A DNA stretch of 64,000 nucleotides from Roseiflexaceae bacterium (GTDB lineage: Bacteria > Chloroflexota > Chloroflexia > Chloroflexales > Roseiflexaceae): the NCBI GenBank assembly GCA_947450095.1, contig CANFUF010000004.1:1-64000 (forward strand), given 5' to 3'. Shown here one piece after another: positions 53,791-62,490 of the stretch. The position numbers were made by a program, and so were the translations under genes. A model generated the notes under the pieces. That model worked only from the letters and a program-made list of their open reading frames with translations, was not told the origin of the DNA and did no database searches. Position 1 is the stretch's first letter, and every line of letters begins with the position of its first letter.

Positions 53791-54580
53791 AGACGGAGGT
53801 TGATGGTGCGATATGGTCTTTTTTGGTAATCGCAAGATAAATAACAAACCCGAGAATAATGGTCAAAAAAATGACACTCGTGACCGTGGTGCCGAGCCCC
53901 AATCCCCCATCTTCGGGCAATTGCGAGAGATAATCGCCGATAGATGCCCCTAGTGGGCGCGTAATAATATAAGCGACCCAAAATGCCGTAATTGCATCGA
54001 GTTTGAATCGATAATGTGCCAATGCAATTAGGGCAATCATTCCCGCAAACAATCCAGCTGATAATAAATAACCAACGTTGAGTGTTTCGGCTAAGAGATC
54101 ACCTGCAGCAGTGCCGAGGGCAAAGGTAAACAAAATCGCTAACCAATAAAACACTTCACGGCGAACTGTAGTGATTGAATGAATCGACAATGTGCGTTCT
54201 GATTGATACCACAGCACAAATACGGCAATTAATGCAACCGAAAAAACACTGGTAGTCGTGACTAAGCTGACACCGAGATTATCGACTAAATTGTCGGTAA
54301 TCAATGTACCCACCACACTTAACAGCACCACGGTCAGCCAATAAATCCACGCAGTATAGGTTCGCATGCGAAATTGAGCTACCAGTGCCACAAGCAAAAT
54401 ACCACTCATGGCGTAGGTGGTATTGGTGAGCCCCCAATTGAGTTGGACGTTGAGGTAATCTGCGGCGGTTTCACCGACGGTAGTGGCCAACACTTTGATA
54501 ATCCAAAAGAACAAGGTGATTTGTGGGACTTTGGTGAACATGGTGTGGATGATGGGCGTTGATTTGGTAGTAGATGACAT
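53789..54580 (-). CDS. COG4705-type multi-pass membrane protein
   Basis: 263 residues with about eight hydrophobic helices arranged as repeats: each repeat holds a GxxxxDxL-type segment such as TTVGETAADYLN, GTLITDNLVDNLG, GTAAGDLLAETLN and RPLGASIGDYLS. This is the hallmark of the COG4705 family, whose members are often called putative membrane-anchored or manganese-related proteins. No demonstrated function. ATG 54580 is chosen because AAGGAC precedes it. Confidence 0.75.
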   Translation of the reverse strand: MSSTTKSTPIIHTMFTKVPQITLFFWIIKVLATTVGETAADYLNVQLNWGLTNTTYAMSGILLVALVAQFRMRTYTAWIYWLTVVLLSVVGTLITDNLVDNLGVSLVTTTSVFSVALIAVFVLWYQSERTLSIHSITTVRREVFYWLAILFTFALGTAAGDLLAETLNVGYLLSAGLFAGMIALIALAHYRFKLDAITAFWVAYIITRPLGASIGDYLSQLPEDGGLGLGTTVTSVIFLTIILGFVIYLAITKKDHIAPSTSV

Positions 54581-54710
54581 GACTGTCCTTATGGTTTTTC
54601 GCATCGTTCGCTGTCATTGTAAGAATGCGATATAAGGACAATATGAGGAAAAGGTGAGGATGTATGCGCCACCCTGATGTGGACAACCGCCCACATCAGG
54701 GTGGGTGATG

Positions 54711-55811
54711 TTACTGTGCGAGGGTGTCGAGGCGTACACCACGATCATCGCGGGCCGAAATATTGGCGGCTTCGACGATGGCACTCAAATCGAGGGCCAG
54801 GGCGGTATTGTCGGGGTCGTGGGTGCCGTGTTGGACATGGCCAACCCATTGACTAAAGGCACTGGGCGGATCAATCCCCATCGGTACTTCGGTAATCAGC
54901 CAACGGGTAGTGGCGCCCTCGAGGCGCGTGCTGCGCACGCGGATTTTGCGGTGCAAGCCAAAGGCCCGTTCGGCGGGATCAACGGCGATGCCTGCTTCTT
55001 GGTTGAGGCGTTCTTCGTTGAGCTCGTTGCCGCTACTTTGGTTATACATCAGCGAGCCTTCGGTGCCGTGGGCTTCGATGGTAAAGGGGGCGTAGCGGGT
55101 GGTAAAGCTGGTTTCGGCGATCCCGATGGCCCCATTGGAGTAGCGCAACGAGATTGCGGCGTTGTCTTCGAGGGCCCGTCCGGTGTGCCAACCATAACTG
55201 GCGCTGACACTGGCGGGGCGACCTAGCAAGTAGCGCGTCAAATAGACGGGGTGGCAGAGGTCGGTAAGGACGCCACCGATGGCTTCTGATGGCTCAAAAA
55301 AGCGTTCGACCAGCCAGCCGTTGGGGGCGGCGGGGGTGCGCAAGGCGCCGTTGTGCGAGTCGCGCACCCGTACGAGGGTCAATTCACCCAAGGCGCCGCT
55401 ATCGATGATTTCTTTGATGGCAATGGTGGCGGCATGATAGCGCCGGAACATGTTGACCATAAAGGTGATGTTGGCTTGTTTGGTGGCGGCTACGATGGAA
55501 TTGGCTTCGTGCAAGGTGGCGGCGATGACTTTTTCGGTGAAAATATGCTTGCCCACTTGTGATGCCGCCAACATGATTTCGTGGTGCATGGCGGTGGGGG
55601 TGGTGACGATGACGCCGTGGATGCTGGTGTCACTCCAGATCTGATTGATATCCGCGATAAAGGGCACGCCGTATTGGCTGGCGGCGGCTTGACCGCGGGC
55701 CACATCGTGATCCCAAATACCGACAAGTTCGACATCGGGGTGATTGAGGGCTTCTTGGGTGTAGTCTTTGGCGTGCACATGCCAAAAACTAAGGACGACA
55801 ACACGAATCAT
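54711..55811 (-). CDS. Gfo/Idh/MocA family oxidoreductase, copy 2
   Basis: 366-residue NAD(P)-dependent dehydrogenase of the same superfamily as the gene at 49.8 kb but not a close copy. It starts IRVVVLSFWHVHAKDY, a Rossmann strand without the usual GxGxxG. The catalytic EKP motif reads IFTEKVIAATL, so the Pro is replaced by Val but the Lys is kept. GGVLTDLCHPVYLTRYLLG and SLMYNQSSG fit the sugar-binding half. Substrate unknown. AAAGG lies upstream. Its promoter region is short and abuts a heptad repeat. Confidence 0.8.
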   Translation of the reverse strand: MIRVVVLSFWHVHAKDYTQEALNHPDVELVGIWDHDVARGQAAASQYGVPFIADINQIWSDTSIHGVIVTTPTAMHHEIMLAASQVGKHIFTEKVIAATLHEANSIVAATKQANITFMVNMFRRYHAATIAIKEIIDSGALGELTLVRVRDSHNGALRTPAAPNGWLVERFFEPSEAIGGVLTDLCHPVYLTRYLLGRPASVSASYGWHTGRALEDNAAISLRYSNGAIGIAETSFTTRYAPFTIEAHGTEGSLMYNQSSGNELNEERLNQEAGIAVDPAERAFGLHRKIRVRSTRLEGATTRWLITEVPMGIDPPSAFSQWVGHVQHGTHDPDNTALALDLSAIVEAANISARDDRGVRLDTLAQ

Positions 55812-55858
55812 CTGCGTGGCCTTTCGTTGTATGCTCTGCGCAGATTATACACCCTCAT

Positions 55859-55970
55859 GAAGGAGGAAGGAGGAAGGAGGAAGGAGGAAGTAGGAAGTAG
55901 GAAATTGAAAATTGAAAATTGAAAATTGAAAATGCACAATGACTCCGCGACTCCGTGTCTCTGCGTGAGA
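55859..55970 (+). repeat. Heptanucleotide repeat tract joined to CTCnGnG block (same composite family as at 5 kb)
   Basis: Eleven consecutive 7-nt units run from 55859 to 55935: four GAAGGAG, two GAAGTAG, one GAAATTG, three AAAATTG and a final AAAATGC. Six bases later CTCCGCGACTCCGTGTCTC and CTGCGTGAGAC follow (55942-55970). The order heptads then CTCCGTG block matches the minus-strand reading of the copies near 5.0 kb. No gene is seen in the roughly 240 bp between the oxidoreductase and the next start. Confidence 0.85.
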
Positions 55971-56051
55971 CAAATGGCATATCATGCAGATCGCCATGTA
56001 TCTGTCGTGCGTATCCTGTGCGAACCAATAACCACCGTGTACAATAATCAT

Positions 56052-56909
56052 ATGCAACTTGCTATTTTTGCGAAAACATTTGCCGGCCCGACACTTGCCG
56101 ATATCCTGACTGCCGTCAGGGCAACTGGGGTCGCCGCTGTGCAATTTAACCTGAGCTGCGTCGGTTTGCCGACCTTACCTGCGCACCTTGATGACGCGCA
56201 ATGTGCGTCCATCCGGGCTACATTTGCGGCGCACGGGGTGCGTATGGTGGCGCTATCGGCGACGGGTAATTTGATTCACCCCGATATGGCAGTGCGAACC
56301 CAGGTTATTGCCCGTATTACCCAGTTAATTCCTCACTGCGTCGATTTGGGCGTTGCTACTGTCACTATATCAACCGGCACGTGCGACCCCGCTGATTTGT
56401 GGCGCGCCCACCCGGCCAACACCACCCCAGCGAGCTGGGATGCCATGGTGACGGCGGTGCGGGCGGTGGTGGATGTGGCAGCGCGCCATGGCGTGATAGT
56501 CGCGTTTGAGCCAGAGCCAGGCAATGTGGTACAGACAGTCCAACAGGCACGCATGTTGCTCGACCAAATCGGCTCACCCCACCTCAAGGTGGTGCTCGAT
56601 GTGGCCAATTTGCTTACCCCTGCGACGATTGCCTGCCAACACACCATCATCGCTGAGGCCATCCAGCTGTTGGGTGACGATATTGCGGTGGTGCATGCCA
56701 AAGAATTGGGACGTGATGGGCAGGTGGGTGGGGTACCGGCTGGCAGTGGTGTGGTTGATTTTGGCTATGTGTTGACGAAATTAGCAGCCATCAATTACGC
56801 TGGCCCCGTGGTGATTCATGGCCTTGACGCCAAAGATGCGCCCTTGGCGGTGGCGCATCTGCAACAATTGTGCGTTGGGTTGTCACCCACGGCGCAGGGA
56901 TTTTTTTAA
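56052..56909 (+). CDS. Sugar phosphate isomerase/epimerase-like TIM-barrel protein
   Basis: 285 residues of the AP-endonuclease-2/xylose-isomerase-like TIM barrel. The expected metal-ligand positions appear as Glu in VAFEPEPGNV, Asp in VVLDVANLL, His in VVHAKELG, and another in VVIHGLDAKD. Many members isomerise or epimerise sugars or inositols, which would pair with the Gfo/Idh/MocA gene just upstream on the other strand. ATG 56052 is only 6 bp past a TACAAT -10, so the mRNA may be leaderless; no ribosome site is present. Confidence 0.82.
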   Translation: MQLAIFAKTFAGPTLADILTAVRATGVAAVQFNLSCVGLPTLPAHLDDAQCASIRATFAAHGVRMVALSATGNLIHPDMAVRTQVIARITQLIPHCVDLGVATVTISTGTCDPADLWRAHPANTTPASWDAMVTAVRAVVDVAARHGVIVAFEPEPGNVVQTVQQARMLLDQIGSPHLKVVLDVANLLTPATIACQHTIIAEAIQLLGDDIAVVHAKELGRDGQVGGVPAGSGVVDFGYVLTKLAAINYAGPVVIHGLDAKDAPLAVAHLQQLCVGLSPTAQGFF

Positions 56910-56924
56910 AGAAATACACATGAA

Positions 56925-57482
56925 CTACACGATATAGGCTAGCACCACCAAGAATACCAGCACACCGGCAATAATCCCAATCACGGGGTAAGCAGTGGGG
57001 GCGGTGAGGGCCCGTATGCCGTTGACTTCGTCCATGCTTTCGGGCTCGAGGTATGGCTCGTATTGTGATACCACCATCATTACGGTGATGATAATAAACG
57101 CAATGAATGCCATGAATGGGATGTTGATAAAGCCCAGAATGTTGAAGTAATCGACGGTACACGGTACGCTTTTGAGGCAGGGCGGCGGGGGAAACCAGTC
57201 CGTTTTGATGAGCAGATAGTGATAGAGCGACACAAAAATCCCTACCACCGAGAAGGGCAAGGTGTAATGATGGAGCTCGTTGTTACGTCGGAGCATCCCA
57301 ATCGTCAAGATAACCGCCAACGGATACATCAAAATACGCTGATACCAACACAACATACACGGCGTATAGTGCAACACTTCACTAAAAAACAGACTGCCGC
57401 CGGTGGCTAGCCAGGCCGCCAGTAAGGCAATAGAACGGCTTGGACCGCCATAAATAGTAGTTGTCGGTGTATCTGTCATCAT
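56925..57482 (-). CDS. DsbB/BdbC-like disulfide bond formation protein
   Basis: 185-residue membrane protein with four or five hydrophobic helices. The first redox pair is CMLCW (TPCMLCWYQR), and the second is in PPCLKSVPC, as in DsbB/BdbC. It reoxidises a periplasmic thiol oxidase and passes electrons to quinone. No DsbA-like partner is adjacent. The 3' end faces the TIM-barrel gene convergently, 15 bp apart. The start has AGAAGTAGA upstream. Confidence 0.85.
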   Translation of the reverse strand: MMTDTPTTTIYGGPSRSIALLAAWLATGGSLFFSEVLHYTPCMLCWYQRILMYPLAVILTIGMLRRNNELHHYTLPFSVVGIFVSLYHYLLIKTDWFPPPPCLKSVPCTVDYFNILGFINIPFMAFIAFIIITVMMVVSQYEPYLEPESMDEVNGIRALTAPTAYPVIGIIAGVLVFLVVLAYIV

Positions 57483-57583
57483 CGTCTACTTCTGTGTCAA
57501 AAAAACCTACGGCTATTGTATCATTGAACAGAGCATTATTCACTATCTGGCGCCACCTGCGCCCCGCACAATAAAGGACGACT

Positions 57584-58807
57584 ATGACCATTGCCCTCGA
57601 TACTGCCACATTGCTGGCGCAACTCACGCAACTCGGTACCATCGGCCACGATGCGGGCGGCGGCCGCACCCGATTAGCCTTTAGTGATGCCGACAAACAA
57701 GGGCGCGATCAACTTGTGGCCTGGATGCAAGAACTCTCACTCGACATAAAAATAGACCAAATCGGCAATATATTTGCTACCCTTGCCGGTAGCGACCCGG
57801 CGCTCGCCCCGCTCATGCTCGGCTCGCACATCGATACCGTCATCAACGCCGGTATGTACGACGGCTGCTACGGGGTGTTGGCGGGCTTGGCCGTGCTACG
57901 GGCGTTGCGCCAGGCAGGGGTGACGCCGCGGCGATCTATTGTGGTAGCGGCTTTTAGCAACGAAGAAGGGGTGCGCTACCAGCCCGATATGATGGGCTCG
58001 TTGGTCTATGCAGGGGGCATCGATGTGGCGCAAGTATTGGATGTGGTCGGTACCGATGGCACGCGGCTGGGCGATGAACTGCGGCGGATTGGTTATGCTG
58101 GTGACTTGCGTCCTGGTGCCATCGTGCCCCACGCCTACCTCGAACTGCATATCGAGCAAGGACCCTTGCTCGAGGCACATGCCACTCAAATCGGCGTGGT
58201 CGCCGATTTGCAGGGGATTTCGTGGCAACAAATTACCATCACCGGGGTGGCCAATCATGCTGGTACCACACCCTTGGCGATGCGCCACGATGCGGGGTGG
58301 GCCGCGGCCGAATTAATCACGCAAGTGCGGCGTATGGCGCTGGCGAGTGGCAGTACGTTGGCGACGGTGGGGGCGATGCAGTTGAGCCCCGATGCGATTA
58401 ACGTCATCCCGCAAACGGCGGTGTTGACCCTCGATATGCGCGATCCTGATGACCAAAAACTGAGTGCGGCCGAAGCCCACGTGGCAGCACTGTTGCAGAC
58501 AATTGCCGCCCAAGAAGGGGTGACGATTACTAGTCAGCAATTGGTGCGCTTTCCAGCAGTGCATTTTGATGACGCATTGGTGGCCGAAATCGCCCAAGCG
58601 ACTACTGCACTCGGTTTTTCGCAACGCCAAATGACATCGGGGGCGGGGCACGATGCCCAGATGCTGGCGCGGATTGCCCCGGCGGCGATGATTTTTGTGC
58701 CCAGTCAGGCGGGGATTAGTCATAATCCGGCCGAATATACGAGTGATGCGGATTTGATTGCGGGTGCCACGGTGTTGTTGGCAGTGGTGCAACGGTTGAG
58801 TGTGTAG
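57584..58807 (+). CDS. M20-family Zn hydrolase (allantoate/N-carbamoyl-amino acid amidohydrolase type)
   Basis: 407 residues. Metal ligands appear in LGSHIDTV (His, Asp), FSNEEGVRY (Glu pair) and LELHIEQGPLLEA (His, Glu), and a C-terminal His in GISHNPAEY. SGAGHDAQML completes the family pattern of HyuC/AllC. It hydrolyses ureido or carbamoyl bonds; allantoate, ureidoglycine or N-carbamoyl amino acids are likely. AAAGGAC is upstream. Diaminopropionate ammonia-lyase follows after 32 bp, the same neighbour pair as ygeY and ygeX in E. coli, so the two may work in one nitrogen-salvage route. Confidence 0.87.
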   Translation: MTIALDTATLLAQLTQLGTIGHDAGGGRTRLAFSDADKQGRDQLVAWMQELSLDIKIDQIGNIFATLAGSDPALAPLMLGSHIDTVINAGMYDGCYGVLAGLAVLRALRQAGVTPRRSIVVAAFSNEEGVRYQPDMMGSLVYAGGIDVAQVLDVVGTDGTRLGDELRRIGYAGDLRPGAIVPHAYLELHIEQGPLLEAHATQIGVVADLQGISWQQITITGVANHAGTTPLAMRHDAGWAAAELITQVRRMALASGSTLATVGAMQLSPDAINVIPQTAVLTLDMRDPDDQKLSAAEAHVAALLQTIAAQEGVTITSQQLVRFPAVHFDDALVAEIAQATTALGFSQRQMTSGAGHDAQMLARIAPAAMIFVPSQAGISHNPAEYTSDADLIAGATVLLAVVQRLSV

Positions 58808-58839
58808 GGCTTGTTTTTTGAATAAAAAGGATTGTAATC

Positions 58840-60045
58840 ATGATTGTGCATAATTCACGAGTGACGGTGCAGGCCTACTCTGCCGCACTGCAACAGATTC
58901 TCAGTATTGCGAGCGCCCAAGAAAGCCGGCGCTGGCTGGCATCGTGGGAACGTATCAGCCCTCAGCCAACTCCACTGTACGAATTACCGGGCTTGGCGCA
59001 ACAGCTGGGGGTGGCGCATATCGCCATCAAGGACGAGTCGGTGCGCTCGCCCTTGGCCAGCTTCAAAGCCCTCGGTGCCCCGATTGCGTTGGTGCGGTTG
59101 GTGCGTCGGCTATGGCCACAGCACCAGTTTGATATGGCGACGTTGTGGGCGGGGGGCTATGCGGCGTTGTTAGCTGACTTTACGGTGATTAGTGCTACCG
59201 ATGGTAATCATGGGCGGGCCTTGGCGGCGGCGGCGCAGTCGCTGGGCTGTGGTTGTGTGATTGTCATCCATGCCAATGTGAGTACAGAGCGTGAACAGGC
59301 GATTGCCGCCTATGGTGCACAAATTATCCGGATTGCTGGCAACTACGATGATTCGGTAGTAGAATCTGCCCGCTTGGCGGCGGCAAATGGCTGGCACGTG
59401 GTGTCAGATACCTCGTACGCCGGCTACGAAATCATTCCTGGGGACGTGATGCAAGGCTACAGCATCATTGCTGATGAAGTAGTGGCACAGACCCAGAGTC
59501 AGCCGACACATTGCCCGTATACTCATGTGTTTTTGCAGGGTGGGGTGGGTGGTTTTGCGGCGGGGATGGCCAGTTACCTGTGGGAATTCTTTGGGCGTGC
59601 CCGGCCGCGACTGATTGTGGTCGAGCCAGAGCAGGCCGATTGTTTGTATCAAAGTGCCATCATTGGGGCGCCAGCCAAGGCCACGGGGAGTGTCGATTCG
59701 CTGATGGCGGGCTTGGCTTGTGGCGAGACGTCACCATTGGCGTGGCAGATTTTGCAACCCTGCATCGACGATTTCATGACGGTGAGTGATGAATCGGCAG
59801 CGCACGCCATGCGTTGCTTGGCGTACCCTACGGCCGACGATATCCCGATTGTGTCGGGAGAATCAGGGGCGGCGGGGTTGGCAGGGTTGCAGACGGTGTT
59901 AAGTGATGTTGCGGTAGCACAATCGTTGGGAATTGATGCGACATCACGCATATTGTTGATTAGTACCGAGGGTGCCACGGCACCGAGTGTCTATCACGAA
60001 TGCGTGGGGGAATCGGCCGATGCGGTCGTGGCGCGGCAACCGTAG
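58840..60045 (+). CDS. Diaminopropionate ammonia-lyase (YgeX-like), with repeat-derived C-terminus
   Basis: 401-residue PLP enzyme of the tryptophan-synthase-beta fold. The cofactor Lys is in PLASFKALGAP, the Asn/Gly loop is TDGNHGRALA, and the glycine-rich phosphate loop is LQGGVGGFAAG, all characteristic of diaminopropionate ammonia-lyase, which converts 2,3-diaminopropionate to pyruvate and ammonia. The last nine codons, ADAVVARQP and stop, are the first copy of the tandem repeat that fills the next kilobase; homologs would normally end near the preceding VGE. AAAAAGGAT lies upstream of the start. It is coupled with the M20 hydrolase gene. Confidence 0.87.
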   Translation: MIVHNSRVTVQAYSAALQQILSIASAQESRRWLASWERISPQPTPLYELPGLAQQLGVAHIAIKDESVRSPLASFKALGAPIALVRLVRRLWPQHQFDMATLWAGGYAALLADFTVISATDGNHGRALAAAAQSLGCGCVIVIHANVSTEREQAIAAYGAQIIRIAGNYDDSVVESARLAAANGWHVVSDTSYAGYEIIPGDVMQGYSIIADEVVAQTQSQPTHCPYTHVFLQGGVGGFAAGMASYLWEFFGRARPRLIVVEPEQADCLYQSAIIGAPAKATGSVDSLMAGLACGETSPLAWQILQPCIDDFMTVSDESAAHAMRCLAYPTADDIPIVSGESGAAGLAGLQTVLSDVAVAQSLGIDATSRILLISTEGATAPSVYHECVGESADAVVARQP

Positions 60046-61030
60046 GGGCGAATAAAAATGGCGCACGGAATGCGCCGGTATTCGCCCGATGCGATGCGGT
60101 CGTGGCGCGGCAATCGTAGGGGCGAATAAAAACGGCGCATAGAATGCGGCGGGATTCGCCCGATGTGATGCGGTCGTGGCGCGGCAATCGTAGGGGCGAA
60201 TAAAAACGGCGCACGGAATGCGCCGGTATTCGCCCGCACGGAATGCGGCGGTATTCGCCCGTACGGAATGCGCCGGTATTCGCCCGATGCGATGCGGCGG
60301 TATTCGCCCGATGTGATGCGGTCGTGGCGCGGCAATCGTAGGGGCGAATAAAAACGGCGCACGGAATGCGCCGGTATTCGCCCGCACGGAATGCGCCGGT
60401 ATTCGCCCGATGCGATGCGGTCGTGGCGTGGCAATCGTAGGGGCGAATAAAAACGGCGCATAGAATGCGCCGGGATTCGCCCGTACGGAATGCGCCGGTA
60501 TTCGCCCGTACGGAATGCGCCGGTATTCGCCCGTACGGAATGCGCCGGTATTCGCCCGATGTGATGCGGTCGTGGCGCGGCAATCGTAGGGGCGAATAAA
60601 AACGGCGCACGGAATGCGCCGGGATTCGCCCGTACGGAATGCGCCGGTATTCGCCCGATGCGATGCGGTCGTGGCGCGGCAACCGTAGGGGCGAATAAAA
60701 ATGGCGCACGGAATGCGCCACTATTCGCCCGATGTGATGAGGTCGTGGCGCGGCAATCGTAGGGGCGAATAAAAACGGCGCATAGAATGCGGCGGTATTC
60801 GCCCGCACGGAATGCGGCGGTATTCGCCCGTACGGAATGCGCCGGTATTCGCCCGATGTGATGCCGTCGTGGCGCGGCAACCGTAGGGGCGAATAAAAAC
60901 GGCGCACGGAATGCGCCGGTATTCGCCCGTGGAGGGCGGCGGGATTCGCCCGTGGAGGGTGGCGCCGGTATTCGCCCGTACGGAATGCGCCGGTATTCGC
61001 CCGAAGCGATGCGGCGGTATTCGCCCGTAT
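60020..61030. repeat. Nested tandem repeat array built from a lyase-gene 3' end and a GGGCGAATA hairpin
   Basis: About 1 kb without a gene. The block CGTAGGGGCGAATAAAAA occurs nine times, at 60041, 60115, 60189, 60337, 60436, 60585, 60684, 60758 and 60882. The spacings of 74, 74, 148, 99, 149, 99, 74 and 124 fit a 49-bp head plus one to four 25-bp modules (GGAATGCGCCGGTATTCGCCC-like). Each head plus first module forms a hairpin: GGGCGAATA with TATTCGCCC outside and GGCGCA with TGCGCC inside. The heads begin with GATGCGGTCGTGGCGCGGCA, which is also the 3' end of the lyase gene. Confidence 0.9.
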
Positions 61031-61042
61031 TGCGGCCTCCTA

Positions 61043-61852
61043 TTATGCTCGTTTCCGCAAGAATGTTGCTAAGGTGATAAGTCCCACTGTGATGACCAGC
61101 AACGGGCCTGGGGGTTGATTCAATACGAGGGTTAAGCCAAACCCCAGCAGATTACCGACAATGCCGATGCCGACGGCCCACCACACCATGTGCTGGAGCG
61201 AGCGCCCTAAATTACGGGCAGCGATGGCGGGCAAAATCGTGACCGAATCAACGAGTAACGCGCCGGTCAAGTGTACAGCGGCGCCAATGGCAACGGCGAT
61301 GACAAACATCAAGAGCATGGTGAGCTGTTCAACGGCAATACCTGAGCAGAGAGCGACTTCACGATCATAGAGCAACAAGGCAAGATCGCGTTTTTTTACC
61401 ACATAGACGACGATAATGATGGTAGCGACGATGCCCAAAATCACAACATCGATGGTTCGTGTGGCCAAAATTGAACCCCAAAGCAATTCAAATGCGCCGT
61501 TGGCATTGACGCCGGACAATGATAATACGAGCAGGGCGGCGGCGATAGCCATGGTCATGACCAGTCCCATGGGGCCACTAAGCCCGGCCGGGCGTTTGGC
61601 GAGGGGGGCAAGTAGCACGCCTGTAACACCACACAACAGCAACCCGACGAGTGTCGGTTCTAATTGAATCAGCATGCCGAGCGCGATTCCGAGCAAGGCG
61701 ACATGCATCATGGCAAAGCGTACCGGCACAATATTGAGACCGATAATCCATACCCCCACAATGGGGAATGCGCCACCGGCAATGGCTAAAGCAATAATTG
61801 CGCGTTGCACGGGAATGAGTTGCAAGAGTCCTACGAGTGTGTCGAGATTCAT
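61043..61852 (-). CDS. ABC-3 family metal transport permease (ZnuB/MntB-like)
   Basis: 269-residue membrane protein with seven or eight helices. Family wording: MMHVALLGIALGM, AFELLWGSILA and TGALLVDSVTILPAIAARNLGRS, the last being the conserved cytoplasmic loop of ABC-3 permeases for zinc, manganese or iron. The start overlaps the ATPase stop by 4 bp. No binding-protein gene follows within the window; the region beyond its stop is the repeat array. The metal is not determined. Confidence 0.85.
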   Translation of the reverse strand: MNLDTLVGLLQLIPVQRAIIALAIAGGAFPIVGVWIIGLNIVPVRFAMMHVALLGIALGMLIQLEPTLVGLLLCGVTGVLLAPLAKRPAGLSGPMGLVMTMAIAAALLVLSLSGVNANGAFELLWGSILATRTIDVVILGIVATIIIVVYVVKKRDLALLLYDREVALCSGIAVEQLTMLLMFVIAVAIGAAVHLTGALLVDSVTILPAIAARNLGRSLQHMVWWAVGIGIVGNLLGFGLTLVLNQPPGPLLVITVGLITLATFLRKRA

Positions 61853-62490
61853 GGTGTCACCTCACGGGCGCGGCCATTGGCCATTTCGATGACGCGGCCA
61901 CAGTGGCTGGCCATGGTGCGGTCATGTGTCACGACGAGCACGGTGACCTGCTGGGCGGCGATGACTGTTGCGACGGCGGCTTGCCCACCAAAATCGAGCG
62001 CAGCAGTTGGCTCATCTGCCAACAACAATCCGGCACCACCGGCAATGCTCCCCAATGCACGTGCCAAAAAGACTCGTTGTAATTGTCCACCCGACAAGGC
62101 ATGGAGTGGGCGATCAGCGAGCATCCCTACTTCGAGTTGGCTTGCAATGTCATGTGCGACGGTGGGATTGCGACTACTAGCCAGTAATTCGTGTACGAGG
62201 AGCGGGAATTGACCCGAAGCTTGGCGTTGTGGCATCCAGGCAATTCGTTGTTGGCGTTGCCGCCAATCAGCAGCGCTTTGGGCATGCACATGGTCAACCA
62301 CAATCTGCCCCGCATAAATCGGGTGTAACCCGAGGATCGCGCGGAGCAGGGTGGTTTTGCCACTGCCGTTGCTGCCAACAATCGCCACATGTTCACCGGG
62401 TGCGATGGCGAGGCTGACGTCATCGACGACCGGTGTGCTCCCAAAGCGACAGACGAGATTGCTGATGTGTAGTGCAGTGGCATTGGTCAT
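61849..62490 (-). CDS. ABC transporter ATPase for the ABC-3 metal system
   Basis: 213-residue ATPase: Walker A VGSNGSGKTT, Q-loop region ending MPQRQ, signature LSGGQLQR, Walker B LLLADEPTAALD and switch His in VVTHDR. It energises the ABC-3 permease encoded immediately downstream (4-bp overlap). The start overlaps the FhuF-like gene stop by 4 bp, so the whole run from the FecE-type ATPase to the permease is one operon. Confidence 0.9.
   Translation of the reverse strand: MTNATALHISNLVCRFGSTPVVDDVSLAIAPGEHVAIVGSNGSGKTTLLRAILGLHPIYAGQIVVDHVHAQSAADWRQRQQRIAWMPQRQASGQFPLLVHELLASSRNPTVAHDIASQLEVGMLADRPLHALSGGQLQRVFLARALGSIAGGAGLLLADEPTAALDFGGQAAVATVIAAQQVTVLVVTHDRTMASHCGRVIEMANGRAREVTP

Noticed and set aside
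59960-60907. Long minus-strand reading frames over the tandem array, encoding RRFYSPLRLPRHDR-like repeats in several frames
   Set aside because: The 25-bp module shifts frame by one each time, so every frame gives the same peptide. The openness follows from the repeat, and there is no ribosome site or independent family.
60020-61030. CRISPR array
   Set aside because: Units are contiguous and nested (25 and 49 bp) with no unique spacers, no leader and no cas gene nearby.
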